Shown here piece by piece: positions 8,392 to 16,449 of a DNA stretch of 64,000 nt. The translations under genes and the position numbers were made by a program. The notes beneath the pieces were generated by a model. It saw only the letters and a program-made list of their open reading frames with translations. It was not told the origin of the DNA and did no database searches. Each line of letters opens with the position of its first letter. Position 1 is the first letter of the stretch. The DNA is taken from the NCBI RefSeq assembly GCF_900156725.1, contig NZ_FTOI01000007.1, positions 62,001 to 126,000 of the forward strand, in the 5' to 3' direction. This stretch comes from Kaistella chaponensis (lineage in GTDB: Bacteria > Bacteroidota > Bacteroidia > Flavobacteriales > Weeksellaceae).

Positions 8392-9552
8392 TTATTCCAT
8401 GATTTTCAACCGAATGAGGTAACCATAGATTTGTCTTTGTGGATGTTTTACTCTGGGAAATTTGAAAGATGATAATGCTCTCCCGATTTTTAAATGGTTT
8501 AATCGAATTCCCTGCGTGCTCAAATCCATCATCACTTCGGTCGCAGTCTTGAATTCTTCTAGATTATCCGATGGTTCATAAAACTTGTTGATCATTTCCT
8601 GTTCTAAAGTCATCTGCGTAAATCTCTCATTCCGTTTTTCATTTTCAGAGATATCTGCCAAAGTCAGTTCCGGATTAAAACCCTTCTTTTTATAAGCGTT
8701 GAAGTATGCTTGTGACCAAACTTTATCAATGTCGATTTCCAATGAATAATTAAAGTTGATTTTCTCGGTCACTTCAAAAATGATCCAGCGCACGCTGCCC
8801 GATTCATCGGTTAGAAAATCAGTTTTGTTAGTAGAACCTACGAAACTGCAAATCCGCTCCAAATACTCCGCTTTACGTGCATAGGGAAGCCTTTCGTTGA
8901 TATGGGTTTTTGAGATAAATGCTTTCAATGAATTAATATCTGCTTTGGCTAAAATCGAGAGTTCATCTAAATTCATAATCAAATTTTTACACAATTTAAT
9001 TCTGCTGTCTTTATCCAAACCGATATCTTCCGAGAGATAATTCATCAATTTTCTGGGAATGAAAAATCTCAAATAAGTTGATTTGCCACTATTTTGAATA
9101 GTATTGGCGAGGACTAAACAATGTTTATTTATTTTTTCTTTTTCTAAAGCACATAAAACTGCTCTGGTAAACCACTTCTCCATATGATACAGAAAGGCTT
9201 TATCATCATTGGTTTTTACGTAACTACAAAGGTTTTTAATGTGATCGTCGCCGTCCCACTGTTCCAGACTTTCAAAATATTCCGAAATGGGATTATACTG
9301 GTTAATCAGATGGCTTCTTACCAGGATTTCCAATTTATTCATTGGGATATCAATTCCGGATTGAATCAGTTCGATATACAATGAACTTAAGTTCAAACTC
9401 GACCATTTTTTATCTAATGATCTTTTGATTTCAAACTCCAGAGATATCGTATTAAATCTCAAAGAATACTTAGAATTAAGATATTTCAGCGTTCGATCAA
9501 ATATAGTTTTGCTTACTGCACCAGTTTGATACAGCATTTTATCTTCCTCCAT
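8392..9552 (-). CDS. VapE-family (virulence-associated E) P-loop protein, likely replicative helicase
   Basis: 386 aa. The VapE/VirE P-loop domain spans about residues 95-320: Walker A-like NTIQNSGKST (about 150), Walker B LIMNLDELS (about 195), and a sensor region FVGSTNKTDFLTDESGSVRW. Family members are SF3-like ATPases in phages and mobile islands. The C-terminal 60 residues look like a small winged helix. It is adjacent to a Toprim primase, supporting a replication role. The upstream leader is covered by a putative antisense transcript at 9606-9667. Confidence 0.82.
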   Translation of the reverse strand: MEEDKMLYQTGAVSKTIFDRTLKYLNSKYSLRFNTISLEFEIKRSLDKKWSSLNLSSLYIELIQSGIDIPMNKLEILVRSHLINQYNPISEYFESLEQWDGDDHIKNLCSYVKTNDDKAFLYHMEKWFTRAVLCALEKEKINKHCLVLANTIQNSGKSTYLRFFIPRKLMNYLSEDIGLDKDSRIKLCKNLIMNLDELSILAKADINSLKAFISKTHINERLPYARKAEYLERICSFVGSTNKTDFLTDESGSVRWIIFEVTEKINFNYSLEIDIDKVWSQAYFNAYKKKGFNPELTLADISENEKRNERFTQMTLEQEMINKFYEPSDNLEEFKTATEVMMDLSTQGIRLNHLKIGRALSSFKFPRVKHPQRQIYGYLIRLKIME

Positions 9553-9591
9553 AAAAGATTAGGTATTTGGGAAGCAGAAACAAATAATTGC

Positions 9592-9667
9592 TATATTTGT
9601 ACTTCACTTCCAAGTGAAACAATACATTTAAGCCCAACTACTGCAATAGTTGGGTTTTACTTTTTTC
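9592..9667 (+). ncRNA. Possible short antisense RNA opposite the vapE leader
   Basis: On the plus strand a TATATTTG -7 element (9592-9599) with a TTTG at 9566-9569 could start a transcript near 9606. A hairpin (CCCAACTA/TAGTTGGG, 9633-9654) followed by a T-rich run would end it. A second small inverted repeat, TTCACTT/AAGTGAA (9603-9618), lies at the start. The product of about 60 nt would be antisense to the region before vapE. This is predicted only from signals. Confidence 0.3.
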
Positions 9668-9938
9668 GTAGAGAAAACTCCACAGCTTCCTGTTGGATTT
9701 CATCATTAGATTTATGGCTGTTTTTTAACAACCAAGTATCGATTTTTTTACGTTCGAAAAAGAGAACTTTTCCGTTGGGTTTAGAAAAAGGAATACTGTT
9801 GGTATGAACCAACTTGTAGATATAGGATTTCTTGAATCCAGTATAATCAGATAATTCCTCTGTGTTGAGAATTTCTTTCAGTCCGAAAATATGTTTTTCG
9901 ATACGATTGAGTTTGTGTAGAATGAGTTCATTTTCCAT
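9657..9938 (-). CDS. Excisionase-family helix-turn-helix protein
   Basis: 93 aa. After a short coiled-coil-like N-terminus, residues 25-75 form the MerR-like winged helix of HTH_17/excisionase proteins: LNTEELSDYTGFKKSYIYKL, then IPFSKPNGKVLFFERKKID. In Bacteroidetes mobile islands such genes lie next to the integrase and replication genes and serve as directionality factor or regulator. An inverted repeat (TTGTATC/GATACAA, 9939-9968) abuts its start codon. Confidence 0.8.
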   Translation of the reverse strand: MENELILHKLNRIEKHIFGLKEILNTEELSDYTGFKKSYIYKLVHTNSIPFSKPNGKVLFFERKKIDTWLLKNSHKSNDEIQQEAVEFSLRKK

Positions 9939-9968
9939 TTGTATCGTTTGATTGATTTATTGATACAA
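9939..9968. promoter_or_regulatory. Inverted repeat at the HTH gene start, possible operator
   Basis: Seven-bp arms TTGTATC and GATACAA separated by 16 nt, directly upstream of the excisionase-like gene. It could be an autoregulatory site; no further evidence. Confidence 0.3.
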
Positions 9969-10166
9969 AAGTCATCAACATAAACTTAATGGGCAATACC
10001 AGAAGTTTGCAAAAGGCTAAATACTATTAATATGGATTAAAAACGGTTCAAAAAAGTCTAAATAAGATGAATCTGGGCTATTCTGGATTCTACTTGCTTA
10101 AAAGTGAAAAATTAGGTTTTAAAACTCAGATTTTTCTTTACTGTAACATACTTCAAAGAAAAATAC

Positions 10167-11306
10167 TCACATTTCCAACTTAAGTTCTGGAATTATTTCT
10201 GCTGCTTCTTTCATTTTACTATCCACGATTTTAGCGTAAATCGCAGTTGTTCTAATTTCGCGATGTCCCAGTCTTTTTGAAACCGTGTAAATATCTGCAC
10301 CGTTTTCCAGTAATAGCACGGCATTGGTATGTCTTGCAGAATGAAAAGTAATGTGCTTTGGAACTGCCGCGCGATTGCACCAACGGATAATTTCAGTGTT
10401 ATAAGTCATCCCATATTTCAAACCTTTAAAAACCCGATCTTGAGGATCTTGTCTTTCGCCCAAAAGTTCACGAGCTTGTTTTGAAATATACAAATATTCT
10501 ACACCATCGGTTTTTTCTTGTCGAAAATTAACTTTAAAAACATCACCTTCATCACGAACTTCAGACCAAACTAAAGTATTAATATCCGACCAGCGAAGTC
10601 CCGACAAACACGAAAAAAGAAATGCTTTTTTCAAAACCGGATATTTGCATTCGGCTTTGGCTAAAGATTGCAGTTCATCAAAAGTCAGATATTCTCTTTG
10701 ACTTTCTGCCTGATCAAATGATTTTATTTTTGCAGCGTAATTAACGGTTAGATAACCATCGTCAAAAGCATTTCTTAGAGCTGCTTTAAACTTATTGAAA
10801 TAAGAATATTTTGAATTTTGTGAAAGTGACAACTCACTTTTTGTCAGAGCGTCCTTTTCAAAATACTTCCGGACTTTTTTGATGAGATTTTCATCAATTT
10901 CGTCAAACGTCATATTTTTTGGAACAACCTTTTTCAGATGTTGCAAAGTAGAAAACCAATTGCCGTAATTATTAGAAGAATCCTGCTTTTGCTTTTCTTC
11001 AGTCAGTTCCTCAAAATAGGTAAGGAAGAGCCTCTTTGATTTTACTTTATCTTTAAGATCATATTTGCCTTGTATATATTCCGCTTTACGAATCGCAAAT
11101 ATATTTTCTGCTAGAGCTAAAGTTTCTTTGTTTTCTTTCTTCTCCTTAACGGACTTTGGTTCTGGGTGTAAATACAACTTGAGGTACTCAAAATCACGTA
11201 GATGAATTCGTTTCCCTTGCAAATTCGTAGATGAACCTTTGTAATATTCGACGTAGAGACTAATCATACCGTCGGCCAATTTCTTTTGTTTTAATGTAAT
11301 TTTCAT
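10167..11306 (-). CDS. Tyrosine site-specific recombinase (integrase)
   Basis: 379 aa from the ATG at 11306. The longer frame to 11438 is rejected because it runs through the promoter and operator repeats. Residues 1-85 are an arm-binding domain, 100-190 a SAM-like core-binding domain, and 205-370 the catalytic domain. The catalytic Arg lies in CLSGLRWSDI, the HxxR box is ITFHSARHTNAVLLLENGAD, and the final His and nucleophilic Tyr are in RLGHREIRTTAIYAKI. It should integrate and excise the element. It starts about 170 bp downstream of mnmE and on the same strand, an arrangement like SGI1-type islands at trmE. Confidence 0.9.
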   Translation of the reverse strand: MKITLKQKKLADGMISLYVEYYKGSSTNLQGKRIHLRDFEYLKLYLHPEPKSVKEKKENKETLALAENIFAIRKAEYIQGKYDLKDKVKSKRLFLTYFEELTEEKQKQDSSNNYGNWFSTLQHLKKVVPKNMTFDEIDENLIKKVRKYFEKDALTKSELSLSQNSKYSYFNKFKAALRNAFDDGYLTVNYAAKIKSFDQAESQREYLTFDELQSLAKAECKYPVLKKAFLFSCLSGLRWSDINTLVWSEVRDEGDVFKVNFRQEKTDGVEYLYISKQARELLGERQDPQDRVFKGLKYGMTYNTEIIRWCNRAAVPKHITFHSARHTNAVLLLENGADIYTVSKRLGHREIRTTAIYAKIVDSKMKEAAEIIPELKLEM

Positions 11307-11316
11307 AAGCTTTATT

Positions 11317-11385
11317 TGAGGTGTACATTTGTACACCTCAGTACTACTTTTGTATCTTGAGGTGTACAAAAGATGTACAAATATA
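11317..11385 (-). promoter_or_regulatory. Integrase promoter with repeated GAGGTGTACA operator-like sites
   Basis: A minus-strand TATATTTG -7 element is at 11385-11378. Downstream, in the leader, lie a near-perfect 24-bp palindrome with GAGGTGTACA arms (11317-11340), a third direct copy (11359-11368) and a partial GATGTACA at 11372. The arrangement suggests repression of the integrase, or arm-type binding sites. Confidence 0.5.
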
Positions 11386-11474
11386 GAAATAAACTCCAAC
11401 AAGAGAAAATAAAATTTACATAAAGAACTGTAAATCAAATAAAAGAAAGAAAAAGAAACTAAAGAAAACGTAAT

Positions 11475-13028
11475 TTATTTCCCGATACAGAACTTAGAAA
11501 AAATATTCCCCAAAACCTCATCATTCGTAAATTCTCCGGAGATTTCACCCAACTGCTCCAACGCATTTCTCAACTCGTATGCCAAGAGTTCGGTATGAAT
11601 GCCGGAACTCACCGCATGTTCAACTTGCAATACCGATTGCAGTGATTTCTGCAAGGCATCGAAATGTCTTTGGTTCGTAATGATCACATTGCTTTCCTCG
11701 TCTTTCAGATTTTCTACGTAGTCGATCAGCACTGTTTTTACAGCTTCAATTCCGGTTTGATCTTTGGCGGAAATCCTCAACAATTCATCACAAAAATCCG
11801 GGAAAAGTTCCTGGTTCAAGGTGGCATCAAAACTGTTGGGCGTTTCCTGGTTGGTCAGATCTACTTTATTGTGCACCAAGACGATTTTCAAATCCTCGCG
11901 GTAAAATTCTTTTACAAAAGCAATTACTTCTTGCGTCGTAGAATCGCGCTCATCGTAGAGATACAGCAACACTTTTGCGGAGGCAATTTTTTCCTTCGCT
12001 TTCGTCACGCCAATTTTCTCAATGACATCGGTGGTTTCCCGAAGTCCGGCCGTATCTACAAACCGGAAAGCCGTTCCTTTCAGGTGAATAACTTCCTCGA
12101 TCGTATCACGGGTGGTCCCTGCAATTTCAGAAACGATGGCTCTTTCTTCTTTCAACAACGCATTCAAAAGCGTCGATTTTCCGGCGTTTGGTTTCCCGAT
12201 AATGGCGACTTCTACTCCATTTTTCACCGCATTTCCGTACTGGAAACTCTCGATCAAAGCGCGCAGTTTTTGGCGCAGATTCAGCAACAATTGGTTCATG
12301 GCGGCGCGGTCTGCAAACTCTACATCTTCTTCTGCAAAATCGAGCTCCAGTTCAATAAGCGAGGTAAAATTCAGCAAGTCATTTCTCAAGACTGAAATCT
12401 CATTCGTAATGCCGCCTTTTAACTGATTCAAAGCCACTTTCCGCGAGGCTTCATTTTCCGAGGCGATCAGATCAGCGATGGATTCCGCTTGTGCAAGATC
12501 GATTCTGCCGTTCATAAAAGCACGCATGGTAAATTCTCCGGCTTTTGCGAGTCGAGCCCCGTTTTTCACCAAAACTTCCAGAATTTTGCGAGCGATATGC
12601 GGCGATCCGTGAAAAGAAATTTCCACCACATCTTCCGTCGTAAAGGTTTTTGGTGCTCGAAAAACTGAAACCATGACCTCGTCGATCAGTTCTTGGGTAG
12701 TGTTGGATGTTTGATGTTGGGTGAGGGATGATTCCGAATTCTGAATCTTAGATTTTGAATTTTGAATGTTAAATTCCTCATCCTCCTCCATCTCTGGTCT
12801 ATCCTCTTTGCTCTTTTCTCTTGCCTCTTGCTTCTCGCCTCTTGCTTCTTGCGTCTTCCCATCCACAATATACCCGTAATGCACGGTATGCGATTTCACT
12901 GTTTCTAAATCGGTTCCTTTAAAAGTTTTTTGCGCAATCTTCACGGCTTCCGCGCCGGAAAGTCGGATAATTCCTAAAGCGCCCACTCCGTTTGCGGTGG
13001 CAATCGCACAGATCGTATCTTGATTCAT
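11475..13028 (-). CDS. mnmE: tRNA modification GTPase MnmE (TrmE) with an unusual in-frame insertion
   Basis: 517 aa; the family is usually about 455-470. With MnmG it forms the cmnm5 group on U34 of certain tRNAs. The N-terminal folate-binding domain starts DTICAIATANGVGALGIIRLSG. The G domain has GKPNAGKSTLLNALL, the switch with GTTRDTIEE, the DTAG motif and NKVD. The C-terminus has the required FCIGK motif. Between YGYIVDG (residue 57) and QELIDEVMVSVF (112) there is a roughly 54-residue low-complexity insertion not found in typical MnmE; its DNA resembles flavobacterial intergenic repeat. A tyrosine integrase lies directly downstream. Confidence 0.96.
   Translation of the reverse strand: MNQDTICAIATANGVGALGIIRLSGAEAVKIAQKTFKGTDLETVKSHTVHYGYIVDGKTQEARGEKQEAREKSKEDRPEMEEDEEFNIQNSKSKIQNSESSLTQHQTSNTTQELIDEVMVSVFRAPKTFTTEDVVEISFHGSPHIARKILEVLVKNGARLAKAGEFTMRAFMNGRIDLAQAESIADLIASENEASRKVALNQLKGGITNEISVLRNDLLNFTSLIELELDFAEEDVEFADRAAMNQLLLNLRQKLRALIESFQYGNAVKNGVEVAIIGKPNAGKSTLLNALLKEERAIVSEIAGTTRDTIEEVIHLKGTAFRFVDTAGLRETTDVIEKIGVTKAKEKIASAKVLLYLYDERDSTTQEVIAFVKEFYREDLKIVLVHNKVDLTNQETPNSFDATLNQELFPDFCDELLRISAKDQTGIEAVKTVLIDYVENLKDEESNVIITNQRHFDALQKSLQSVLQVEHAVSSGIHTELLAYELRNALEQLGEISGEFTNDEVLGNIFSKFCIGK
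12695..12857 (-). repeat. Intergenic-type repeat inserted in frame within mnmE
   Basis: About 162 bp encoding residues 58-111 of MnmE. The coding strand contains GCAAGAAGCAAGAGG-like purine repeats, then TTCAAAATTCAAAATC and AACATCAAACATCC stretches, all typical of flavobacterial spacer repeats and similar to the AATTTTAGATTTT repeats near 46.9 and 47.3 kb. The translation is charged and unstructured (QEAR and IQNSKSKIQNSE repeats). Confidence 0.7.
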
Positions 13029-13039
13029 GCTGCAAAATT

Positions 13040-13225
13040 ACGGAAATAATCCGATTGCTATCGGGATTTAGGAGCACCAAGATTTCGCCTCTTCCGAAGA
13101 CTTCACGCGCTGTCCACTGTATCTTTTTTGTGATTGCGAACAAAGGGCGGTACGCTGTTGAAAATGTTCGTCCTCGCAATCACAAAAAAGGATGCCGTTT
13201 CCATCGCGGCTAGAATGGAGGGTGG
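13040..13225. repeat. Long hairpin-forming intergenic repeat
   Basis: Between mnmE and the divergent oxidoreductase gene lies a structured repeat. A 17-bp perfect inverted pair, CTTTTTTGTGATTGCGA (13123-13139) and its complement (13174-13190), encloses a GC-richer loop of 34 nt. The flanks (CGCGCTGTCCACTGT, TTCCATCGCGGCTA) are of the kind dispersed between genes in Flavobacteriia. Short open frames across it are not genes. Confidence 0.6.
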
Positions 13226-13332
13226 TTTTTCTTTTGGAGATTTCAAATTTCTGTTAAATATTTTTTAAAATGGAATTTCACCAGTTTTAAAAATTGAAAA
13301 ATAGGCTATCTTTAGCACGAACAATACAAATT

Positions 13333-14304
13333 ATGCACGCAATCCACATCACCAAATCCGGCGGACCAGAAGTTTTACAACTGCAGGAAACCCCAAAACC
13401 AACACCAGAAAACAATCAGGTGCTCATCAAAATAAAAGCCGCAGGAATCAACCGCAGCGATGTGATTACGCGACAAAATACCGGCACTTACGGCAAAGAT
13501 TTGCCCCCATCTTTGATTCCGGGCTTAGAAGTTTCCGGCGTTATCGAAGAGATCGGCGCCGATGTGACCGACAAAAAAGTGGGCGACGCAGTCTGTGCGC
13601 TGATTGCAGACGGCGGTTATGCTGAATATGTAGCGGTAGAAAGTTCGCATTGTCTTCCCATTCCGGAAGGAATCAGTCTGGAAGATGCAGCCGCCATTCC
13701 GGAAGCGGTTTTTACGGTGTGGTTCAATATTTTTATGTTGGGGAAATTACAACGTGGGGAAAAATTACTCATTCACGGCGGAACAAGCGGCATCGGAACC
13801 ACGGGATTGCAAATGGCAAAAGCGTGGGGTTGCGAAACCTATTCCACCGTTGGAACCGAAGAAAAAAAAGCATTCCTAGAAAAAATGGGCGTTGATCAGG
13901 TAATCAACTACAAAGACAAAGCTTTCGAAGAAGTCTGGAAAGACGAAAACATCGATGTGATTCTCGATATGGTCGGTGGAGATTACACGCAAAAAAACCT
14001 CGAGATCCTGAATAAAAAAGGCCGCCTCGTGTACATCAACGGCATGAAAAGCACCGACGTGAACATCAATCTTCGCACGATCATGGCGAAAAATCTAACC
14101 TTGACCGGAAGTTTCCTGAAACCGCAATCTGCCGCAGTAAAAACCCAGATCGCGCAGGAAGTCGAAAAAAATATCTGGCCCCTATTTCTTTCCAAAGCGG
14201 TTCAACCCATTATTTACCAAAAGTTTCCTTTAGCAGAAGCCGCCGAAGCGCACCGATTGATGGAAAGCAGCGAACATATTGGGAAGATTTTGTTGGTGAT
14301 GTGA
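13333..14304 (+). CDS. NAD(P)H-quinone oxidoreductase (zinc-independent MDR family, PIG3-like)
   Basis: 323 aa from the ATG at 13333; an upstream in-frame start at 13294 is less likely because MHAIHITKSGGPEVLQLQE is the normal family N-terminus. GroES-like domain at residues 25-110 (AAGINRSDVITRQ, PGLEVSGVIEEIG). Rossmann domain with LIHGGTSGIGTTGLQMAKAWG (about 140-160), which binds NADPH. The zinc ligands of alcohol dehydrogenases are absent. It should reduce quinones or other small carbonyl compounds. It is a single gene, divergent from mnmE. Confidence 0.88.
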   Translation: MHAIHITKSGGPEVLQLQETPKPTPENNQVLIKIKAAGINRSDVITRQNTGTYGKDLPPSLIPGLEVSGVIEEIGADVTDKKVGDAVCALIADGGYAEYVAVESSHCLPIPEGISLEDAAAIPEAVFTVWFNIFMLGKLQRGEKLLIHGGTSGIGTTGLQMAKAWGCETYSTVGTEEKKAFLEKMGVDQVINYKDKAFEEVWKDENIDVILDMVGGDYTQKNLEILNKKGRLVYINGMKSTDVNINLRTIMAKNLTLTGSFLKPQSAAVKTQIAQEVEKNIWPLFLSKAVQPIIYQKFPLAEAAEAHRLMESSEHIGKILLVM

Positions 14305-14395
14305 TGATTTGGTGATGTGGTGATGTGATGATTTATTGATGTGATGATTTGACGATGTAATGATTTGAGAATGTGATGATTTGCTCATTTGGCGA
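14296..14395. repeat. Degenerate tandem repeat of GATGTGATGATTT units
   Basis: After the oxidoreductase stop codon about seven imperfect units of GATGATTTG/GATGTGATG follow one another with no coding capacity. It separates this gene from the MepB-like gene and resembles other simple flavobacterial spacer repeats. Confidence 0.7.
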
Positions 14396-14459
14396 TTTTT
14401 TTATTTGAAAGTGTGCTAATTGGTTAGTTCGAAAATGAAAGAAAGTTAAAAAAGTAAGA

Positions 14460-14984
14460 ATGATGATGAACTTTCGAAACATTAAAATAGCAGAAATCAA
14501 TGTACTCCATGAATTGATTTTCACATCGTGCAATCTGAAAATTACCGATTTAAAGCCTGAAGCAGAAAGTCAGGAATATGGTGCTCATCGTTTTAAATTG
14601 AATGACAAAAAGATCATTTTTCGCGTTGCCAAAATAACACCGACCAAAACTGGGCAGTTTGTAAGCATCTGGAAACGCAACGAACAAGGAATAACCGCTC
14701 CTTTTGACCACAAAGATGAAGTAGATTCCCTGCTGATTGTCACAAAAACGCCTACACAATTTGGACTTTTTATGTTCCTGAAAAAAGTACTGCTCGAACA
14801 CCGCATTATATCAAATGAAACACGAGACGGAAAACGCGGAATGAGGATTTATCCCAGTTGGGATTCCACGGTAAATCTACAATCACAAAAAACCCAAGCT
14901 TGGCAAACACGGTACTTTTTAGATCTTTCTGATGCCCAAAATATAGATTTTATCAGGATAAAAAATTTGTTCGGCGTTTATTAA
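14460..14984 (+). CDS. MepB family protein
   Basis: 174 aa. Family signatures: the AHRFKLNDKKIIFRVAKITP strand, TKTGQFVSIWKRN, IVTKTPTQFGLFMFLKKVLLEH, GKRGMRIYPSWD and QKTQAWQTRYFLDL. The family is named from the mepRAB locus of Staphylococcus aureus; the biochemical function is unknown. Three ATG codons in a row (14460-14468) make the exact start uncertain by one or two residues. No transporter or MarR gene is adjacent here, unlike mepRAB. Confidence 0.85.
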   Translation: MMMNFRNIKIAEINVLHELIFTSCNLKITDLKPEAESQEYGAHRFKLNDKKIIFRVAKITPTKTGQFVSIWKRNEQGITAPFDHKDEVDSLLIVTKTPTQFGLFMFLKKVLLEHRIISNETRDGKRGMRIYPSWDSTVNLQSQKTQAWQTRYFLDLSDAQNIDFIRIKNLFGVY

Positions 14985-15043
14985 AATCCATCATTAAAAG
15001 GAAATTTTACAACTTCAATCATTCCGATTCCCCTCTTTGTGGG

Positions 15044-15290
15044 TTAATGGTACGAAGTCAATTGCTTCTTCGTCTTCATTTTGGTGAGGGGTGAAAAAAA
15101 TGCATCGGTCTCCTTACTGATTTTAATTTGAAAAGACCTGAAAACACCCGTTCCCTTTTTATTTGTATTTGCGATTTTCATCATTTCAAATTGGCTGAGT
15201 TGCGCCTTTTTGAAATGCTTTCCGATACTGATCTCTATTGCTCCTTCTCCTCCAATTTTGAAATGAGTATTTTTGCAAAATAATTCAAAA
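15044..15290 (-). pseudogene. Possible gene remnant without start codon
   Basis: The 316-nt gap between the MepB-like and dipeptidase genes contains a minus-strand open frame of about 80 codons with coding-like composition (HFKIGGEGAIEISIGKHF, then GTGVFRSFQIKISKE) ending at 15044. No start codon fits at its upstream end, and the family is not recognised. It may be the tail of a lost gene. Nothing else was seen in the gap. Confidence 0.25.
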
Positions 15291-15300
15291 TAACGAAAAC

Positions 15301-16281
15301 ATGAATCAACCTGTCATCGATCTTCACTGCGATTTACTCAGTTATCTTACCCAACAGAATGCCGGTATATACAAAACTGAAGAAATTGGTTGCGCGATTC
15401 CATTTTTGAAAGAAGGCCAGGTAAAACTCCAGATCATGGCGATTTTTGCCGCGGTAGAAGCAACCAGTCATCAATTTGGATTCGTTCAAAGCGAAATTTT
15501 TAAAAATTTAAATGAAGAAGAAAATGAATTATACCGTTTTGAAAAGAAGCATTTAGAACATTTTGGAACCCATGAAAACATCGGAATGCTCGCTTCAATT
15601 GAAAGCGGTTCTGCTTTTTGCAATGAAGAAATGACTTTAAAAGAAGGTTTCCAAAACTTAGAAAAAATCATAGAAAATGTGGGGAACGTTTTCTATATCA
15701 GTTTTACGCACCACGAAGAAAACAGATTCGGTGGTGGAAATTACTCAAAAGCTGGTCTAAAAGACGACGGAAAAGCCTTGGTTGATTACTTGCACCAAAG
15801 AAACATCGCGATCGATTTTTCGCACACGAGTGATGCTTTAGCCTACGATTTACTCGATTATATTTCAAAGCAAAATTTGAATATTCCCATCATTGCGAGT
15901 CACTCCAATTACCGTCCGGTTTTTGATCATCCACGGAATTTACCCGATGATGTGGCGAAAGAAATCATCCATCAAAAGGGTTTAATCGGACTTAATTTTG
16001 TTCGCGCTTTCGTGAATCCGGAAAAAGTGGAAGCTTTGGAAGAGCATGTTGCGCACGGACTTTCTTTAGGTGGTGAAAACGCCATTTCTTACGGTGCAGA
16101 TTATTTTTATACGAAAGGTATGCTGGACAAATCCAGAATCCCGTTTTATTTTCCGGCACACGAAAATGCAGATTGTTATCCGCAGATTAATGAGGTTTTT
16201 AGGAAACAATTTGGCGCTGAACAAACCACTAAAATTAGCAGTGAGAATGCTTTGAATTTTATAAAAAAGATCTGGAACTGA
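15301..16281 (+). CDS. Membrane-type dipeptidase (peptidase M19 family)
   Basis: 326 aa. TIM-barrel metallo-dipeptidase: the N-terminal metal motif is IDLHCDLLSYL (HxD), a central glutamate lies in LASIESGS, and histidines in FYISFTHHEEN, IAIDFSHTSD and IIASHSNYRP supply further ligands. The family hydrolyses dipeptides, including D-amino-acid-containing ones. There is no signal peptide, so the enzyme is probably cytoplasmic. It is a single gene; a bidirectional terminator at 16413-16443 separates it from the convergent aminopeptidase P gene. Confidence 0.9.
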   Translation: MNQPVIDLHCDLLSYLTQQNAGIYKTEEIGCAIPFLKEGQVKLQIMAIFAAVEATSHQFGFVQSEIFKNLNEEENELYRFEKKHLEHFGTHENIGMLASIESGSAFCNEEMTLKEGFQNLEKIIENVGNVFYISFTHHEENRFGGGNYSKAGLKDDGKALVDYLHQRNIAIDFSHTSDALAYDLLDYISKQNLNIPIIASHSNYRPVFDHPRNLPDDVAKEIIHQKGLIGLNFVRAFVNPEKVEALEEHVAHGLSLGGENAISYGADYFYTKGMLDKSRIPFYFPAHENADCYPQINEVFRKQFGAEQTTKISSENALNFIKKIWN

Positions 16282-16412
16282 TGAATATTCGTTTCCGAAA
16301 CTCAACTGCATCAAAGGGTAGAATATCGCTTTCTAGCCCCTATTAAATCAGGTGAAATGGATAAAAATATGAAAACAAGGTAATCAACTTCTTCCCCGTT
16401 TTCAAACATTAA

Positions 16413-16443
16413 AAAAGTGCAACCCGTTCAAGTTGCACTTTTT
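16413..16443. terminator. Bidirectional terminator between dipeptidase and aminopeptidase P genes
   Basis: An 11-bp perfect stem AAAAGTGCAAC/GTTGCACTTTT with an 8-nt loop, T-rich on both strands, between convergent genes. Confidence 0.85.
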
Positions 16444-16449
16444 GTTTTT

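Noticed and set aside
11307-11438. 44-residue N-terminal extension of the integrase frame
   Set aside because: It runs through the promoter -7 element and the operator-like palindrome; the ATG at 11306 gives the usual integrase length.
12919-13213. Two overlapping open frames in the mnmE upstream region
   Set aside because: Both read through the long hairpin repeat and show no protein similarity that I recognise.
14985-15300. tRNA or other structured RNA gene
   Set aside because: No cloverleaf, no CCA-proximal T-loop consensus, and the gap instead shows a coding-like minus-strand remnant.
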